The notes under the pieces: model-generated
Database searches by the model: none
What the model saw: only the letters and a program-made list of their open reading frames with translations
What the model was told of the DNA's origin: nothing
Translations under genes and position numbers: made by a program
Shown: one piece after another, positions 34,530-46,500 of the stretch
Layout of the letters: every line of letters begins with the position of its first letter
Position numbering within the stretch: the stretch's first letter is position 1
Assembly (NCBI GenBank): GCA_946902875.1
Contig: OX336340.1
Location: 2,960,351 to 3,024,350, forward strand
Source: Nematopogon swammerdamellus
Taxonomy: Eukaryota > Arthropoda > Insecta > Lepidoptera > Adelidae
Length of the DNA stretch: 64,000 nt
Direction: 5' to 3'

Positions 34530-34561
<32 letters not shown>

Positions 34562-37500
34562 GCGGCGTAGGCTTAGTAATAGGGTCCCGTACCGGATACG
34601 GAACCCTAAAAACAAAAAAAAAAGAATTCGCAAAAGTGAGATTCGAACCAACGTCACTAGATTGAAAAGCGAAGCATATACCATTGAGCTATGAAACTTA
34701 CCGTAACTAGTGCGAATTTCGCCATCTTAATCACGGAGGTAAAACAAACCGACTTATAGAAAACGTGAATCGCCCCATCTCGCTCTGAATTCTTTTAATT
34801 GGATATAGATGTCTCGTCCGGCGCCATTTATCAGAGCCTCAGCTGCTCCCTACATCCAAAGCCTCCAAGGTCAACCTGTTGTCTTTACGCTTGGTGAAGC
34901 GATATCAAAATAAGCGATTCGTCGCCGCACCGGACCGGGGTGAGTCACCATAAGCCATGCCGTACGTGACACGTCACACGTCACGTCTGTGTGTGTGTGC
35001 GTGCTGTGTTGGTGGTGTTGATGCACTAACACATCTTTAACGTATTTCGTCGCGCGCGTCGCACCAGCCGCCTCCGCCTCCTCCGCGCCTCCGCGCTAAT
35101 ATTGTGATCAGTTCGGATCGGATATACTTGACTTTTTTAAGTTTTCTTTCTTGATATTTTGAAATGTTTTTTTTTTCTTTACTTTCAAGATAATTAAGTG
35201 AGGCGGTGCTTCACTTGCTTCACCTGGGGAACCGCCACTGATTCATACTAAGTTTTTTTGTGACTTTACAAAAAAACTTAGTATGAATTCATTACAATGC
35301 CAACTGCCAACAATGCCAGTAATGAATTCATTCATTACTGGCATTGAATCGTGCTATTATGATATTTTAATGTACTTCAACATTAAAATATCATAATAGT
35401 TACTATGGGGTTGGCATAGCCAGGAATGGCTAAAGCCTTAAAAAAAATTAAGATTAAAAAAAAAACTTCAGCATTAACATGAACGTGCCGTCAGGCCTTC
35501 GTCACTCGCTCAAGGTCGCGCGTTAAATGCCTACCGCTTGGCGTACGGGTTACTGTACAAGTGAACAGTGGGCTGCCGCTATCCAGCCAGAGCGAGCGTG
35601 CGCCACGTTTCGTTTCGAATTTAGAAATGTCGAAATCACGTCATTATTGTGCAGCATTTTGATTTATTTCTAGTAATTTATTTATTCATATTAGTAGGAG
35701 GTCATCGATTTAAAATAATATTATCATATTGCCAATAACATTAGTTAGATGACGCCGAACAGCATGGTATGTAGGTATGGCCTAATTCGTATAAGGATAG
35801 AAATAGAACCTTCATTCGTTCTCTGTCTCAATGTGGGTTTTTATACAATAAAAACACCAATAAAACAATAGGTACATTGTAGATGATCATTAAATTTATT
35901 GATCAAACAAAACTATCACTGGAAGGTTGCACGCTTCCATGTGAGAAACTAATTGTGACGCTAACGCATGCATGAATTTGTTCGCATGAATTTGCCGTAG
36001 CTAAATATCGTATCGTTGGTAGGTATCATTTTTATTTTATTCCTCACAAAAAACAGCCCAATGACAGCCCTTACACGCGCTGAACGATGCACTTTCGAGA
36101 TAGAGTTACGCGACAGAAAGAGAAGCGAAATGTAGGTGGTTATCTTGGTTAGGCATGCAGCTCTGTGCGAGTAGATTTGTACTTTATCGCGTCGTCGCAG
36201 AGTAGCTATTTCTTTGTGAGTGTTTGTACAGAGAAGCTTCTGTACGGAGTACTCTTTTCTATTCTGTGGTTCCGTGTGTTGCAGTGACGCGGAGCTCGTC
36301 CAACACTCTTCTGGAGGCGCTGCGGCAGTCGCCGGTGTCGGTGGTGGTGGGGTGCGTGTGCTTCTTCAGCGTGTGGTCCGTGCTGGGGCTCGCCGGCTTC
36401 CACACCTACCTCACCACCACCGACCAGACCACCAACGAGGATGTGAGCACAGATTATTTATTTATTTATTCGATGAACGAACAGCCTAAGCTGATGTGTT
36501 CATGTCTAAGTTCCCTGGTGCTTTGTGATTTTGATGTTAGTTTAGTTTGGTGTTTTTTTAGGTGTTTGTCGAGCTTGTTTTTAAAGGAATTGGTGGTGGG
36601 TGCTTGTACGACATCTTCGGGCAGTTTGTTCCACATTTCCACTGCTCCACTGTGGAACCAATAGTTACTTCGTAACAGATAAATCACTCCATAGAAAAAG
36701 TTCCATACCTTCGGCTTTAATAGCCTATTGTTTCACGTCGCCAATCGCTGCGTGCGAAAATCTAAACGATCGAGTGTAAAGTGCATTATTGCTTAGCAGC
36801 TGCGCGCAGTTGCGTGGGCGAGCGTGTAGGTATGTTTCGCGCTGACGAATTTCTACTGAATTAGACCGCCGGCGGTCCACCGGGCGGTAGGTAGTTAGCG
36901 CGCGCAAGTACATAGAGTGCGTGAGGCCTGACGTAAGCTTTTAATTTTATGCTGTCATGGTTGACCACATCGACAATATGATCTGTGATTTTTTTTTAAT
37001 GTATTCCGGTATTGGTGGCTGAGTCGGAGGGGTCAAAGCGCACGCTCGAACCAGCCAATAATATTTATTGCCATCAAAGATAATACAAAAAATTACACTG
37101 ACATATATTTATACAATACTAGCTTTTGCCCTCGGCTTCGCTCGCATGAAATTCATATTTAAAGAGAAGAAAGTAAGTAAGCTCGCTACAATTCAATTTG
37201 GTTTGTATGAGAGCCACATCTTAACGTAACCGGAACTGAATTGTATTTAGCCTATCCTGTGTTCAGTATAATAAAATGTGCTTGTACTAAGTTTCATCGA
37301 ATTCGGATGATCGTTTTAAGAGTTATGGAGGAACTTACATACATACTTTGCACTTGTACCGTGTGGGGCCAGTACTTTAAAAGAATATCCCCACTGCATC
37401 TCTCCCCGTGTATGTCGTAAAAGGCGACTAAGGGATATGACTCCCTTCTTATATTACTAGGTGGTAGGGTTTAACCCGCCCGGATTGGTACCACCGCACT

Positions 37501-40500
37501 GAATGAAAGGTCGGTCGAAACGGCTATGTAAATAGTTTGTGTTTTCCGTCCAGTTCAGTGTAGCCGGCACGACCGAGGGGAGGCACTGACGTGGCACCAA
37601 GTTCGCCCGGTGTTATGGGCTGACATCATGGATGTTGTAGGTGATGTAAGCCAACCGTGTCAGTTTCCATAAAAAAAAAAAAAACATACAGAAAATATTT
37701 TTAAAAATCGTCAATTTAGTTTTAGTATATGTAGAGTCTACAAAGTAACTTAGTCCATGGCCATCCCTTACAGATTTATTATTAGTACCCATTGATGATA
37801 CATACATAACTGAACATAACGAAGGAATGAACTGTTGACAATATGGGCCCAACTCAGCATGTGCAGTAGTAGGTGCACAAGGCGACGCCTATAGCGCTCT
37901 CCTGTCCTACTGCGCCCGACAATGACGACCAGACGCTAAAGCAGCTGATATTTCGCTACCGAGCTGCGTTACACTGCATCCTAGGCTGACTGGGGTAGCT
38001 GGAGACTGCGGGGTTTTGCACGAAGGTCACCAAACAAGCGGGATTAGTTTGCAGGCCTAGAGCCAACCCCAAACCAAAACAACAACAACAACAAGGCGAC
38101 GCCTATAGCGCTCTTCTGCCCTACTGCGCCCGACAATGACGACCAGACGCTAAAGCACCTGATATTTCGCTACCGAGCTGCGTTACTAATGTAAAGTGAA
38201 CCTTACTGTTACAGATAAAAGGTTCATTCTCGTCGAAGCGAGGCCACAACAATCCCAATCCGTATTCGCGCGGGAACGTCTGCAAGAATTGTTGGCACAT
38301 CCTCTGCGGACCCGTCGCTCCATCACTCATAGACAGGTCGGTTGCCATCTAACATTATCCCTACGTACACATTGTCACCTTTTTTTTTATTATTATTTTT
38401 AGGTCAGCCCCATAGTACTCATCTTCCCTATCACTTAGGGCCCAGAGTCCCTAAAGCAGTGGTGCCCAAACAATCAATCAATCCCAAGAGGCTTTTAGGT
38501 TGATCGCTGAAAATATGTTGAGCTAAAAGTGACTTACAGAAACATCAAAGAATTCATAATATTTGAATTGACTATCTAAAATTTTCCGGTTGGTGTCGTC
38601 TCCGCAAGAACCGCAATAGTAACAGACATAAAGGATGTAATAAAAATAGCTTTCAATTCAAACAAAAGGTGTGGATCTAAGCTTACGATGGCTTCACCGA
38701 ACATATCCGGGCCCATCGGCAGTAGAGGAGGGTATTAATCGAGGCCGGGACTAGCGAGTGGCCACTCTAAATTTCCCGCGCATGCTTCACGTTTCGGCTC
38801 GCTTCAAGCCCTCGTCAGCTAGTCTGCGTTGACTAGGACGCGGGGAAACCACCAGTCCCGCTCTCGACCTCCCTCTCTCTACCTATCCATATTCTGTAGG
38901 ATGCTTCCAGTGACGTTTTCGAAGCTCTCTCCATATATGAGCTTAGCGTCGATCTTGGGAGCCCTAGATCCTTGAAGAGACTGTAGAGCGACTTCGCTGG
39001 TAGTCCCCTTGCTCCGACTTCCACAGCGAAGAGATCAGTCTTGAATCCGTTTCTCACAATCCGGTCTACTAAGTTGCAGTACTTGTTAAGTTTGATGTTG
39101 TGGTCCTTCGGTATGTTACTTTCCCATGGAACTGTAAGTTCAACAAGTACTACATGCTTTGTCGCTTTTGAGAATATGAGTATATCCGGTCTTAATGCTG
39201 TGGTACAGATTTCCGAAGGCATTTGGTAATGCTTCTCATGTGTGTCCATCAACAATTCCCAATCCTTTGCTGCTCCCAAAATTGAAGAAGGTTTAGTCCT
39301 ATCTTTGGGCAGCTTATTGGCTCCAGGTTTCACAAAGTTGACCTTCTGGAAGCCGCTACTGGTTTGCCCTTTCCTGGTCCGTGCAATTGACAGGTTGATG
39401 GCCTCTCTGATGATTTGGAGGACTTTATCATGACGGTAGGAATACTGGCCTCGCTCAAGTAGTATTTTGCATCCGCATAACAAATGTTTGGCCGTGCCTA
39501 CGAACTCCTTACATGACGGGCATAGTCTATTTGTAGATTTCCCCCATCTAACTAGGTTACTCGGGTCGGGGAGAGTAAGCTGGAATGCATTTAAGTAGAA
39601 CTTAAGCAGCTCAGGGGACCAGTTGTATATTATGGATTTCCACTTCAATGCAGGAGGGATGCAGAAGTCACCCACTGTTAGCCAATCATTCTGCATTTCT
39701 AGGTTTAAGGCGTGAAGTTTGAAGCCTTGTTCCATGTCCTCCTGAGCAAAACCTTTCAGTATTTCTTTATCAGACTTTGCTGTTTCTATGCCCAATCCAG
39801 ATCTATTGGTGCGTGTACCAACTTGGAATGATTTGTAGAAGTCGAGTCTCGTCTACTATAAATTATTGAACAACGAAAACTTTTGATACAAGTGTCAATC
39901 TCACAAACCTTAAATTTTTTGTAGGCATTCGGTCATTCATAAGTATGGGCACACAGAGCATCGAATACCGCGCGCGCCCCTCCTAGAGGTGCCCTGAGCG
40001 CGATTTCCCTACAACGCCGTTGAAGCCTGTGGGCGTGGCCTATGACTTACATATGTGTGTCGTGCGTATGCATTTGTTTTGTGCGTGTGCCTAACTTGCT
40101 CCTCTTTGTGTGTAGTGTCGATACTAGCACACACACACACATACGAAGCGCTATCAGCTCAGCGTACGGTTATTGGGTTTCAAATATTATCACTTAGGGC
40201 GCCTCTAGGAGGGGGCGCGGGCGGTATTCGATGCTCTGTGTATGGGCACCACTACCCTAAAGGATAGAGAACGCTCAACGAAATTCAACACAATTACTAA
40301 AACCCTCTCTTGTTTTTTTTATGTAATCCGGTATGGGTGGCTGTGTCGGAGGGGCCAAAGCACAAGCTCCGACCAGCCAATATCACCTGCGATAAGGTAG
40401 GTACCATACCGGAGACTTCCCTGGAGTGCTGGCTATACTGGACTAGAGGAGAACACAACCGAGGCTGCTATGCGGCCATCTTACATTCAGTACGGTGGTA

Positions 40501-43500
40501 CCAACCCAGTCGGCTACAATTTGAGCCTACCACCTAGTAAGGGGCAAGGGAAGGGACCTACAGTTTTACACCGGTTCCGAACGGTGAAGCAGCAGGTGTA
40601 GGAATCACGTAAATTTTTTCGTCAGAAAAAACTCATTGGTATACGTCGACCGGATTCGAACCTCGGACCTCTCGCATTCGAAGCCGATGCCCAAACCACT
40701 CGGCCACCCGCCGCTATAAATCACTGCCGTCATTGCCGCTTGATAATTACCTTGTTATTGTTTTTTTAATTTTTTTTTTATTGAAACTGACACAGTTGGC
40801 TACATCACCTACAACATCCGGGGATGTCAGCCCATAAAACTCGGTAAACTGGGTGCCATGTCAGTCCTTCCCTTCATTTCATGTCGGCTACACTGAACTG
40901 AACCTGAACTGGACGGAAAACACTAACTATTTATATAGCCGTTTCGACCAACGTTTCGTTCAGTGCGGTGGTACCAACCCGGCCGGGATAAACCCTACCA
41001 CCTAGTAAGGTAAGAAAGGAAGGGACCTACAAACAGTCTAATGTGGAATGCGAACCACGATGAGCCTCCAACGGTCGAGCGGTCACCCATCCAAGTACTG
41101 ACCACGCTCAGGGTTGCTAACAGTCGACCGACCGCACCACTGAGCTACCGAGGCTGACTATTCGTTATCCTATTCGTTAAGTCATCAACAACACCCATTC
41201 AAAATGTCAACTTCAATAGTGGCTTCGGTGAAGCAAAGGAGATAACAAGAAGCCTTCAATACTATTTACAGTTATGCTTACTTTCAGGAGAGGGATCGTC
41301 ACAGTCGATCCCAGAGAAAACGTCCCGACAGATTCAAATCAGGTAATTTCTAATCAAAACATCTATCCTAAAAGAATGCCACGATGTACCAAGTCTACAG
41401 TCAATGTACGAAAGGAGCACCGAAGAACAGTCTTCGCGGTCACTCATTAAAACTAAAATGGCACACGCATAGAACCAACTCCAGGAAGCATTTCTGACGC
41501 ACTGGGTCGTAAGCGCCTGGAACGAATTATCTGAAGACACCATAGCGCCCCCTCAATTAATTATTTAAAAAAACAATTAGACAAGAAAAAAAATAAATAA
41601 AAACAATACAAGTGCACTCATAAATTAGAAAACCGAATACACGCACCAGCTGTCAGTGTTTAAAATAAATAAATACCGAAGATGTCGTACAAGCACCCAC
41701 CACCAATTCCTTTAAAAACAGGCTCGACAAACACCTAAAAAAAAAACACCAAACTAAACTAACATAAAAATAACAAAGCACCAGTGAACTTAGACATGAA
41801 CACATCAGCCTAGGCTGTTCGTTCATCAAATAAATAAATAAATAAAAATAAAATAAAACCTATATTGACTTCATTCACAATAGAGATGCTTCATGATTTG
41901 AACTAATGCAGGATTTACGCGAATATAATTGAATTTGTATGACCTAAAATTGACAATTCCCCCATACAATTCATGTATCCATGTATGTGTCAGTGAAGAA
42001 GGCCACCTCTAAAAGCTACTTTGCATTAAACTCGCCTGTTGTGTTCCTTTTTATTATGGTGTACAATAAAGTATATTTTGATTTGATTTGATTTAAAAGG
42101 CCACAAACGTACGTATGTGGAACTTGAATCCAATCTATAAATAAATAAAGAAACCTTCAGTCAAAAATGATGGACGTCACAATATATTTTTTTCCAGTGT
42201 GAAGGCGGAGTGCTGCCACAGTGTTTTATGAAAATCGCAAGTATTTTTAACCATAAATTGGCGATTCCAGCATGTTTTACTAAGAAAAATTCATTGAATT
42301 TGCGATATTATCAAAACACCTATTAGCGATATTATCATCTCCGGCATTGGTCGGCTGCAGGCCCGACTTGGAAGTCAACGTGTGTAGAGATAGGTCGACT
42401 TCGCGGCGGAGTTGGGACACTAAGGGCACTCCGGGCGCCTCCACCACTTTGTACAGCCTGTTTACTACAAGCTGCACACTATTTGACTTCTATTCTTCTT
42501 GTGTCTCGATGTGTATAAATGAAGCTAGTATTGCCAGAAACTTCATATATTGAAATCTATTTAAAATATCACAATCATGGAAAAATCTAGTATCCTATGC
42601 TGATTTCAAGTAGTGACTCAAATCTATTCATAACAATAGCAAGCGTATTTTAAGGATGCTTTATTTATCAATATATATTAACAATATATTTATCAAATAT
42701 TTTAAATATGAAGCAAATGTGGCCTGTGCATACCACAGATTATCATACTCCACAGATTATTAATAAGAAAGAGAAGACTGTGTGAGACACACAGTACAAT
42801 ATTTGTGAAGTGCAATGTTCAACTCACAATTTTGAACAAAAACAAAGGTCAGTGTACTGTAAGGTATAAATAACTTTGTAGAAAATTTTGTAACGATTAC
42901 AACCATGCTAAATTAGCTTTTGCTTTATAAGTTCATAATTTTATTCCTAAAAAATTTTTTTCCTCCTTACCTAACGAACTTCACCCGGCGCATGCGCCGA
43001 CGCGTGAGCGGTTAACACTCTATAGACAACAACCTTTTTTCCGCCTTATAGCTGACATTGCACCTCTCTCAGCGTGGTTTCGCGAGGAGTGGTGTTATTG
43101 GCTGTATCTGATCTTCCATTGAACTTTAGGCTACCTGTGCCGGCTGTCTTTACAAAGAAAATACATCAGCTGTGTTCTAACGACCTAAAAATAGCGTTTT
43201 CACTACTACAAGCACCGTCTGAAGCTGCTAAAGCATTCCAGAGGCGCTGTTTAGCTACAGCAAGACTCTAAACGCTACATCGCTGCTAGAACGCAGCTGA
43301 TAACAAATTAACTGTTACAGCCGGTGACATTGGCGCCCATTCCCGAGAGGTTAGTCGGCCTCGCGCCCGTCACCGCTCAGTATAGACCGATGGACGTCGA
43401 TATTGCCATGGGTGAGCATCTGTCATCTAACACCTTATGTGTGTTTTTATGTTAGTGAGGACATGCTAAACTTATTGGCCTTCTTATCCGTTTGTAAATA

Positions 43501-46500
43501 AGCTTACTGTTAAAAAACAAAAAGAAGAATTAATTTATGTGAATTTCGCTCAAAGAAAAGAAGAAATAATTTGTGGTGCTGCCCTAGTTTCACATACATT
43601 GCAATGTTTTGAAGACACATGTTTTAAATAGGTATTTTCTTATGCCAACTCTACTTTAAGCCCGCTTTCCACTGCTGCGCACAGACATGCACGCCTACGT
43701 GGGCGCGAAACACTTTCTATGCATTTGTATAGGAGCCTTTCCATTGCGGCGCACGGCCACGCGTGCGTGTGTATGACGTCACCGCCCACGAATCTCGTGG
43801 GTCTCGGATCGCTCGGCGAGCGATCACGCAACCCACGTTTTGCGTGTGCGGCGCCCTCTCTACCCGCGCACCCCGCGCGCTCACCCCGACTCCACACCGC
43901 CGCGTAGTGACGAAATGAAACGTGTATGCACGTGGGTGACAGTGGAAAAGCTCCGTGGGTAGACCCATGCCACGCGTGGCCGTGACTGGAGTGGACGTGC
44001 GTGTGGCAGTCGAAAGCCGGCTTTAAGGTCACATTACATTATGTTGAATTACCATTGTGTCTCATTTAATTTTAGAAAAATAATTAAATACAAAGTTTTC
44101 ATTGTATGCCTTTTTTTGGTGTTTTTTTTTTCTATTTAGAAATTATTTTAAATACTCAAGTGAGAAACTAGGGGAGCGATTTACTGTCTTGTTTTAATTT
44201 GCTGAATTTCTATTTATTTTACAAATGTGTTTGCTAATTGTTTCATTTCAGCGCTACCTGTCTTTAATTTCGCTTCAGTATAGTTTTTTGGTGTTTTTTT
44301 CTTTTCTCAGATGGCTTTCCGCATAACCGCAATGTAGGAGGTAGCTATACCAATTTATTTAACACAGGGGGTGACGACGTCGAGGCTCAGCCGCCCGAGG
44401 GCGATCCCGCCTCGTATCTTAAACAAAATGGCTACCAGAGGAACAGCCTAGAGTACGGCAGGTCGCTCGATAACCGCACTCACGAGAGTCACATCTTGAT
44501 GGATCATAGACAAATTGACGGTCAGATAGACGATAACGGCCATAGACAAGATCGGCACGCCACAAACAACAGAATGGATAGTCAGATGAGTTTGGACCAT
44601 AGAATACCGCACGCCGAGGATTCCACAGTTAGAATGGCGCATTTAGACAACGAAATGTTGAACAATCGCGCCATCGACGTGGACACTGGAAAGCCGGTCG
44701 GATATTGCGCGAACGGCGATCTGACACCGAACTCGAATCACGTATATTCGAACTTGGCGGGCTCGAGCTATATGAATCACAGCCTGGACTTGGATCCAGT
44801 CGTTTTGACAGGTTCGTAGAGGACTTTATGTTGCGCCTTTTTTTTTTTTTTATGTAATCCGGTATGGGTGGCTGACTTGGAGGGGCTGAAGCGCATGCTC
44901 CTACCAGCCAATATCACCTCCGAGAAGGTAGGTGCCATACCGGAGACTTCCCTGGATTGCTGGCTATACTGGACTAGAGGAGAACACAGCCGAGGCTGCT
45001 ATGCGGCCATCTTACATCCAGTACGGTGTTACCAACCCAGTCGGCTACAATATGAGCCTACCACCTAGTAAGGAGCAAGGGAAGGGACCTACAGTTTTAA
45101 ACCGGTTCCGAACGGTGAAGCAGCAGGTGTAGGTATGCACGTAAATTTTTTCGTCAGAAAAAACTCATTGGTACACGCCGACGGGATTCGAACCGCGGAA
45201 CTCTCGCATGAGAAGCCGATGCCCAAACCACTCGGCCACCCGCCGCTTAAATAAGATGCCTAAATAAGATGTTATTTTTTATTGTTTTACTAGAATAATT
45301 CTAAATTTAAAATCATGCATTATGTGGTGTCACCACTGGTACGACAGAGGAACGAGTTTCTGAAACGATGTGTCCTCAAAAGCCCAATATCAACAACAAA
45401 AGGACGTTCAGTTTCTCTTAGGCGAATGCTGCCGGAGATAGGTTGGATGGCAAGGAAAAAGAGATGTAAGTTCCTTCTTCTGAAAATTCTTAATAATATT
45501 AAAATATATAGTCACCTTTAGGAGTCAATCATAAATGTACGTTTTTATTTTAAAATTCACAGGCATTGAAGAAATATAAGACGCAGGCACAAACATCACT
45601 AATGTCATTCCTTACCGATACGAATAAAGCTAAAAATTACCGAATGTCTTACAATATAATAAGTGGTAGAGAGCGTTCCATATAAATTTTCCCTTCGCCG
45701 TTATGTTGGCTCTACTGTCTATCTGTCAAAACAGCGTTGAGGGTTGCTATGTGTACAGATTTACCCGTAATTATCAGTATTTACCGTATTTATTATACGG
45801 TAAATACCTATTAAATTATTAGGTAATGTAATCTTCACAATCTGGCAACAGGAATTTAAGCACTGACAGTGACACTGGCAGTGGAGCCAACATAACGGCG
45901 AAGGGAAGATTTAGTTGGAACACTCTCTAAATCAGGTGGCACGAGAACCTTATTGGCTGTCAAACTATAGTAGAACCCCAGTTATCTGAGCTTAACTCAC
46001 CGGTCTCATGCTCCATTGAAATCTTCTAAAAGAAGACTGACTGTGGTTTAATAAAGTCCGCATTATCTGAGCTTTTGATTATTCGAGGTAGGCCTGGTTC
46101 GTAATAGCTCGGATAGTCGAGGTTCTACTGTGCTGTCAAAAAGGCTCAGACGACTTAGACCTCTCTTAGACGACTATGCCGTCGTTGTGAAACACATCCA
46201 ATGGGAAGAATGTTGGGTAAAAACCATCCATAGCAAATGTTGACTAAAAATCCCAACAAAAACAAAGAACAAAAAAGCACATCCCTTTTCACTTTAGTTT
46301 CACAGTTGACAAGCGAGTGTAACAAGGTTTCTCGTGCCACCTGCTCGGTCATTTGGCAATAAGCAACAGATTGCAATGGGCAATGAGTCCAAAAATTACC
46401 GTAGCACGCGCAAAAGGCCCACAATGGAGTGGGCTTAAGCGCGGAGAGAGTCCGAATAAAGATAACGAGTCCAAAAATGCGTTTGCAGGTTCCAAAGATA

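Noticed and set aside
43640..44032. 130-codon minus ORF
   Set aside because: It coincides with a GC-rich MITE with inverted ends in an app intron.
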